Shown here: piece by piece, positions 59,298 to 64,000 of the stretch | Position numbering within the stretch: the first letter of the stretch is position 1 | Layout: every line of letters starts with the position of its first letter | NCBI GenBank assembly: GCA_907163375.1 | Contig: CAJQUW010004452.1 | Location: 203,501 to 267,500 of the forward strand | DNA: 64,000 nucleotides | Direction of reading: 5' to 3' | Origin: Prostheceraeus crozeri | Taxonomy: Eukaryota > Platyhelminthes > Polycladida > Euryleptidae | Translations under genes and position numbers: made by a program | Notes under the pieces: generated by a model | Database searches by the model: none | What the model saw: the letters and a program-made list of their open reading frames with translations, nothing else | What the model was told of the DNA's origin: nothing

Positions 59298-59735
59298 GAG
59301 GTGCCACGGTTGATGGCTCTCCTCCATTCTTCTCGGTTTACGGCAAGTTCTTCAGGGATTCTCGGTCTCCTGAAGTCTTCATGGATACATTGGCGCCATG
59401 TTCTTCTTGGCCTTCCAGCAGCTGGTCGTCCTTGTGCATCCACACTTTCAACTCTCTGCAAACGTATTTCACCCGCTCTCTTCACATGACCAAACCATCT
59501 CAGACGTCCTCTTCGAACTGTATCTTCCAGTTCTTTCAGACCGCACATTTTTGCAGCTTCACTTGACACACCGTCATTCCATTTAAGTGTTGCCATATTT
59601 CTTAATATTCTCCGATCAGATATTCTCAAAATCTCAAGCATTTTCTGTGAGAGGGGCCACGCTTCATTGCCACATAACTGGACCGGTCGAATGCTGGGCT
59701 CATAAATTTGTGCTCTGGTCTTTGAATACCTGATA
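59298..59735 (-). pseudogene. RTE-like LINE C-terminal fragment
   Basis: From about 59735: TRAQIYEPSIRPVQLCGNEA, then RISDRRILRNMATLKWNDGV, RRGRLRWFGHVKRAGEIRLQ, GRPAAGRPRRTWRQC and the final NREEWRRAINRGTS. This is the standard end of endonuclease-RT LINE proteins. RT and endonuclease are absent (5' truncation). The frame is otherwise open. Confidence 0.85.
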
Positions 59736-61492
59736 AAATTAGCGTACCGGGTATCACAATCTAACTATAAATAAAATGACTATTTTTGCACATAATCAAC
59801 ATTTATTGGTATTGCAAAGCCAAGCTCATTCTGGGATGCTGACTGTTCGGAAATCATAAAATAGGGGAAAAGCTGACATTAAAGACGTCCAGCTAAACAT
59901 CAGGACGATCCGATGGAAAAACGATCTGTGGACAATTATTGAACCGGACGTTTCACAAAACCTCGCAAGACATGCTAAATCACTAATGGCTCATTTTTGC
60001 ATCGGTAGATAGAACCCAAGAGATTATGATAAAGATATCATCTAATTCGACCAACCTGATGGATATGTATGCAGTATTATGCTGCATTGTATTATTCCAT
60101 AGTATGGTTGAATCAATGAAGTTCAATGAAGTATGCCTTACATTATGGGATTCACCTCTATGTGGGCATCATGGTGTTGTCTATTTTCTTCGCTATAAGG
60201 TATATTAAAGTACATTTGAAAATCACATTTTATATTTTGAATCATTACTATGATTCGTAATGAGAAATGTTGTGAAACTATATTGCTATTTAGGATTTAA
60301 TGATCCCTTAGCGCACTAACCGTTTCTAAGATGTGAATAGAATGCATGCATCAATATTTCCTTTTGAAAGCATTCTGGAAATATGTTAGTTGGACAGGCA
60401 ATTTCATTTATTGATAACGCAAATGTAAGATAAAATCAACAAAACGAAAAATGTTTCGTTAAAATAAAAAACATCAGAAAAAATCCAATTTATTTCATTT
60501 TATCACTTTTAAGTATTTCATTAGCTACATTTTATACGTCATTTGGGGTACTAATTACCTCTGAAATTCGTCTTTTTTGCTTGTTTTTACAGAAATTGTT
60601 GCTTATTGTATTGCTTACTGGAGTTTAGTGTCTTCCTTTTTTATGTGTCTTTATGTTTAACCCTGTTATACTTACGGATTATATTTCCATCAGTAGGATC
60701 TTAATTAGTTTAGATAATCCTGTAAAATAGCAAAAATCGTCATGTCCGATTGTACTTATTGACTCAATAGAATACAACAATCTCATCTTTAAATTTAGTT
60801 TCACAGTATCATTGATGGCTAAACTCACAAATATATCGGTATTGAGCAAATATTTCTTTCGTTGCGGGCGTAAAATGCTAAATGTCAAATTATGTGCTGT
60901 TCTGTACTTCGACCTTCCGTTGAATTTATCTGACAGTGAGGTTATCGCTTAGTCATAGTCTCATCTATTAGACTGCTTGAGTCATAGATTATAAAGGAAA
61001 AATTTGAATCATCGACAGTGTGATAAATGTCTGCTTCTTTGCCGTTTGAGATGTTGCGAACGGTGGTCAGATGTCGTTCACATATTTTTCAAGGCAGAAG
61101 TCAGTCATTTTCGAATACCCACATAACCAGTGCCGTAACTATATTTATTATTGCCGTTATCATTATTAGGAAATGCTGTTTTGGGTCTAGGACTCTCCAC
61201 CGGTGCATCACACCGCATGTTTCCTTGAGTTCTATGTCTTTGAATTGAAAAATAAATAAAATAATTACGTGCCTACACAGAGCTGCATCTACAGGAGTCT
61301 TCAATTATTTCTGGAATATACAAATCTTCAAAATATCTTCAAAGACAATTAGAATGGCAGGAAACAACATAGAATAACTTTTCAATCATAAGGACAAATC
61401 GGTGCTTTCCAATGTCCCTCGAGCAGCACATTCGCCATAGTGAACACAAGCAGGATAAGTCATCATTATCGTTTAGTATCTTTCTTTTCCCA
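59736..61492. other. Intron 16 between the two LINE tails
   Basis: No recognisable gene or element. Confidence 0.55.
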
Positions 61493-62240
61493 TTATATTG
61501 GGGTTGGACGTGCGACAATGGCTCTTCTCCAACTGCTTCTGTTATGAGTTAGCTCTTCCCTGATTTCCAGCTTTGCCATATCCTCTTCACGCACCTTCTC
61601 CACGTCTTCTTCAGTATTCCCCTCTGTGTTCCTCCATCCATTTCCATGCTTTCCACTTCCTTCACAAGGCAACCTTCTCCCATTTATATTAACATGGCCG
61701 TACCACCGGAGTCTTCTCTGCCTAATCTTCTCAACTAGATTCACTGAATGACACTTCTGTGCTACCTGTGCGCTAGTCTTCCCATCTTGCCATCTCACTC
61801 CTGCGATAGATCTCAGCATTCTTCTGTCGCGGCTTCGTAGAATATTCACCATCCTGTCCGTTAGTGGCCACGTCTCCGAACCATACAACAAAACCGATCT
61901 AACGCACGCCTCATACACTTTCACCCTACTTACCAACAAACTGGCGATCTCTGTCCATCTATTCTAAGCTGTTGCCCATCTCGCCCTCACTGTCGTTTCC
62001 ACTCCTGCTTCACAGTCCAACACATCACCCAAGTATCAAAACTGATCTACATCTTGCAAAACGGCTCTGCCGATTTCCAGTCCATCGTTATCATCACCAT
62101 TTGCTTGCTCACTTCCTCTCTCACATCTGGGGCACAAGAAATTGTCCAGCTCCGTCATTCTTCTGAGTCCTGAGCATCGGAAATGGCACCAATTATTGCA
62201 CAAGCTGGATAAGTGACATTTTAATACGCATTTACCGGCA
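61493..62240 (-). pseudogene. RTE-like LINE C-terminus with PHD-like zinc knuckle
   Basis: One frame with two stops, TGA near 62030 and TAG near 61964. It begins with a zinc-binding segment CVLKCHLSSLCNNWCHFRCS to FLCPRC. Then come YLGDVLDCEAGVETTVRARW, VYEACVRSVLLYGSETWPL and RRRLRWYGHV, ending NRSSWRRAIV. The order zinc knuckle, YLGD and YGSE-W is familiar from endonuclease-RT LINEs. Different from the copy at 59298. Confidence 0.83.
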
Positions 62241-63132
62241 TCGTTGTACAAATGCCCTGTATTTTCATGGCTTTTCAAAATTTCATCAAGAAATGTAATC
62301 TGTTGAGAACTTGGCATTACTACCGAGAGCATGCATGCAATTAAAGAATTGCGCTCATGTTGTTCAAATTTATTCTCACATAAGCTGTCCCATAAGCTTG
62401 TCGCTAAATGACTATTGATAACTATAGACGAAATAATGTAGCTGTGTGCTGTATGCAAGTACATGCAATGTATGCAGTTTATTATAACTGTTTTAGTCAT
62501 TAATCTAGTTTATTATATGGTCGTTGTATAACGCTTCGACTACATGTTCACCCCAGGGCTGTGGAGCCGGAGCCTCAAGGAGCCGATGGTTTTGGTCGGA
62601 GCCGGAGCCGCAGCCGATTTATCACAAAGGATCCGGCTCCGATAGTTTCAGCTTTGATATAAATCTAGAATTTTGAAAGTTATTAATTGGCATCATAAAA
62701 AAATTAAATCATTCGAAATCTAAAGATATGTCTTTTAAGTATACCAATGATCTGTCCTCCACGATATCTTTCTTTGCAGTTGCCGCCTTCTTTGTATTAC
62801 ATGTATTATATTTACACACATGTGTAATATTTTTTTTATTACATATGTTTCGTAAGACTAATTTCCATACCTTTCAGTGACAACGTATTCTCCAAAATCC
62901 ATTAATTTGAAGACTTGTTATATGCATGCTAACTAGATGATTGTAGATTCCTAGAGACAATTGTCGCCAGTCATTTATGTACACATTTCCAGTTCAGTCA
63001 GCAAAGATAATATAGCTACATTTCTTGCGCAATGTCTTAAATCTAATACGGTTACTATGTAGGTTACCATCTATCGGTATGGCTACTGGCAGAAGCTACT
63101 GGCATCTGTGACAATGCCAATTTCCTTAGATT
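62241..63132. other. Intron 16 with GAGCCG repeat island
   Basis: No gene. The GAGCCG island at 62559-62645 lies here. Confidence 0.55.
62559..62645. repeat. Degenerate GAGCCG repeat island
   Basis: GTGGAGCCGGAGCCTCAAGG, then TCGGAGCCGGAGCCGCAGCC and GGATCCGGCTCCGATAG. Same hexamer type as 23925-24003, on the opposite strand. Confidence 0.6.
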
Positions 63133-63572
63133 GTATTGTAGGCTCTTGTGCAGTCCCCCCACCTACATTTTTCAAAACAATCGATTATTCAATTTGATCA
63201 ATTTTGATTGGAGGGATAACCCTTCACACTCACACGAATGACCTGACTACAAGTCCTCGCATGGCTATAGCAACAAGCGACCAGCCACTTCTAGTAGCGC
63301 CTTATTATTCTAAAGGTATCTCATTCACAATGAATTTCCTTTGACTTCAAAATTCAAAGGGTATATTTCAATGCGAAAAAACCCGAAGGCAAATTACAAA
63401 GTTGACTTGCTGACGAAGTTTGCGACTATGACATCGCAATTACCCACGTAGATTTTTACAACAGCACAGAATGCTTCACTCAAACCGGTGATGCTGAAGC
63501 GGACATCCAATGGTGCTGCATCTTTTGACCAGAGAAAAAATGGGGGGAGGACTGCACAAGAGCCGTATTGTG
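63133..63572. mobile_element. MITE with 8-bp TSD, possibly hAT-type
   Basis: Element 63141-63564 (424 bp). The left end GGCTCTTGTGCAGTCC is mirrored at the right as GGACTGCACAAGAGCC, 16 bp with no mismatch, followed by C/G runs and AAAAAT. Flanks GTATTGTA (63133-63140) and GTATTGTG (63565-63572) match at 7 of 8. Eight-bp duplications occur in hAT and P elements. There is no coding. Confidence 0.75.
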
Positions 63573-63844
63573 TAATAATATTTCCCCAAATGTCATAGAC
63601 CTGTGGATTTCAAGAATTTTCATTATTATTTTTTCCGTCTGTCAACACTTTATGCTGATATCATGTTGACTTATATGTAAACAATAGAAAAAGACTGAGA
63701 CGCTCTCAATAAAGGCGCCTTTTGACCTCCCTTTTCTGTTGTTTATGACATTAAACCGCACGCGCATTCGAATGCTAGCAAAGTAGATGGGATTTCTGCT
63801 CGGTGGTCGCAGTCAAATTTTTATTATGCATTGCATCCTGCAAC
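63573..63844. other. Intron 16 to right edge
   Basis: Nothing recognised. Confidence 0.5.
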
Positions 63845-64000
63845 ATGCTGTGTGATACTCCGAGTTCATTTTCATCAACCTTGGAGAAAAATATTGAAGC
63901 ATTAAGAAACAGTGGTCGACGAAAAGGAGACCTCTGGAAGTTATTGGACAGCGAAGACAAGAAATATGAATTATGCGATGAATTGGTACAGGCTAGAAAA
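63845..64000 (+). other. ORF open at the right edge
   Basis: 52 codons from ATG to the window end: MLCDTPSSFSSTLEKNIEAL, then RRKGDLWKLLDSEDKKYELC. Charged, Lys/Glu/Leu-rich, and coding-like. I do not recognise it, and it is not a filamin repeat. It may belong to another element or gene. Confidence 0.25.

Larger units (their letters stand above)
59118..64000 (+). other. Filamin intron 16, incomplete
   Basis: At least 4.9 kb. It holds two LINE tails, a tRNA-like sequence, a GAGCCG repeat island, a MITE, and an ORF open at the right edge. No filamin-type exon is found. Confidence 0.7.

Noticed and set aside
59240..59586. Several + strand ORFs
   Set aside because: Antisense shadows of the RTE-like LINE C-terminus.
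59118..64000. A next filamin exon (continuation of repeat 10)
   Set aside because: No acceptor followed by an SPF-type strand and a new GPG opening was found in frame, so the next exon is taken to lie beyond 64000.
1..64000. CRISPR arrays, operons or bacterial-type signals
   Set aside because: Spliced genes, SINEs, LINEs and Harbinger elements show this is animal DNA; no regularly spaced repeats were seen.

Overview
The window is animal (metazoan) nuclear DNA, AT-rich, with standard GT-AG introns and the standard code. It is mostly one large filamin gene on the + strand that runs off the right edge. The filamin family, long introns, Penelope-like elements, CR1/L2- and RTE-like LINE pieces, a Harbinger transposon and Tc1/mariner-type MITEs together suggest a bilaterian invertebrate, but I cannot name the species or phylum from sequence alone.

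Layout. Positions 1-1672 are the decayed 3' part of a Ty3/Gypsy retrotransposon with a candidate LTR. From 2849 to 59117 I can place 16 filamin exons. Their phases agree at every junction and give 1,285 codons plus one base: an acidic N-terminus, two calponin-homology domains (exons 1-4), then filamin Ig repeats 1-10 (exons 4-16). A proline-rich linker follows repeat 7 and the window ends inside repeat 10. The rest of the gene lies past 64000. Introns range from 85 bp to 9.6 kb.

The introns are a transposon graveyard. Intron 2 has small GGGTCGTT-type MITEs. Intron 5 has an almost complete Gypsy element (17235-21412) interrupted by a 263-bp foldback insert, and a Penelope-like element with inverted ends and a 12-bp target duplication (22187-23817). 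Intron 7 has an 833-bp foldback with its own 12-bp duplication (34533-35377), a TA-flanked MITE (35684-36181) and a second Penelope-like GIY-YIG fragment (36676-37172) that has an in-frame stop. Intron 8 carries a tRNA-like SINE. Intron 12 has a TA-flanked element (43418-44403) that still encodes a PHD-like zinc-finger tail. Intron 15 has a 2.7-kb Harbinger transposon with TIRs and a TAA duplication (50170-52918), then a cluster of a 14-bp motif GGTAACGGAATTTC surrounding a CR1/L2-like LINE. Intron 16 has two RTE-like LINE tails and a MITE with 8-bp duplications (63133-63572).

The host-gene story is one of cytoskeleton: filamin crosslinks actin and binds membrane receptors. The mobile-element content is passenger DNA inside its introns. 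I found no clearly new multi-gene system. The most unusual structures are the 14-bp motif cluster at 53817-57583, the two inverted Penelope-type insertions, and the filamin with only seven repeats before its linker.
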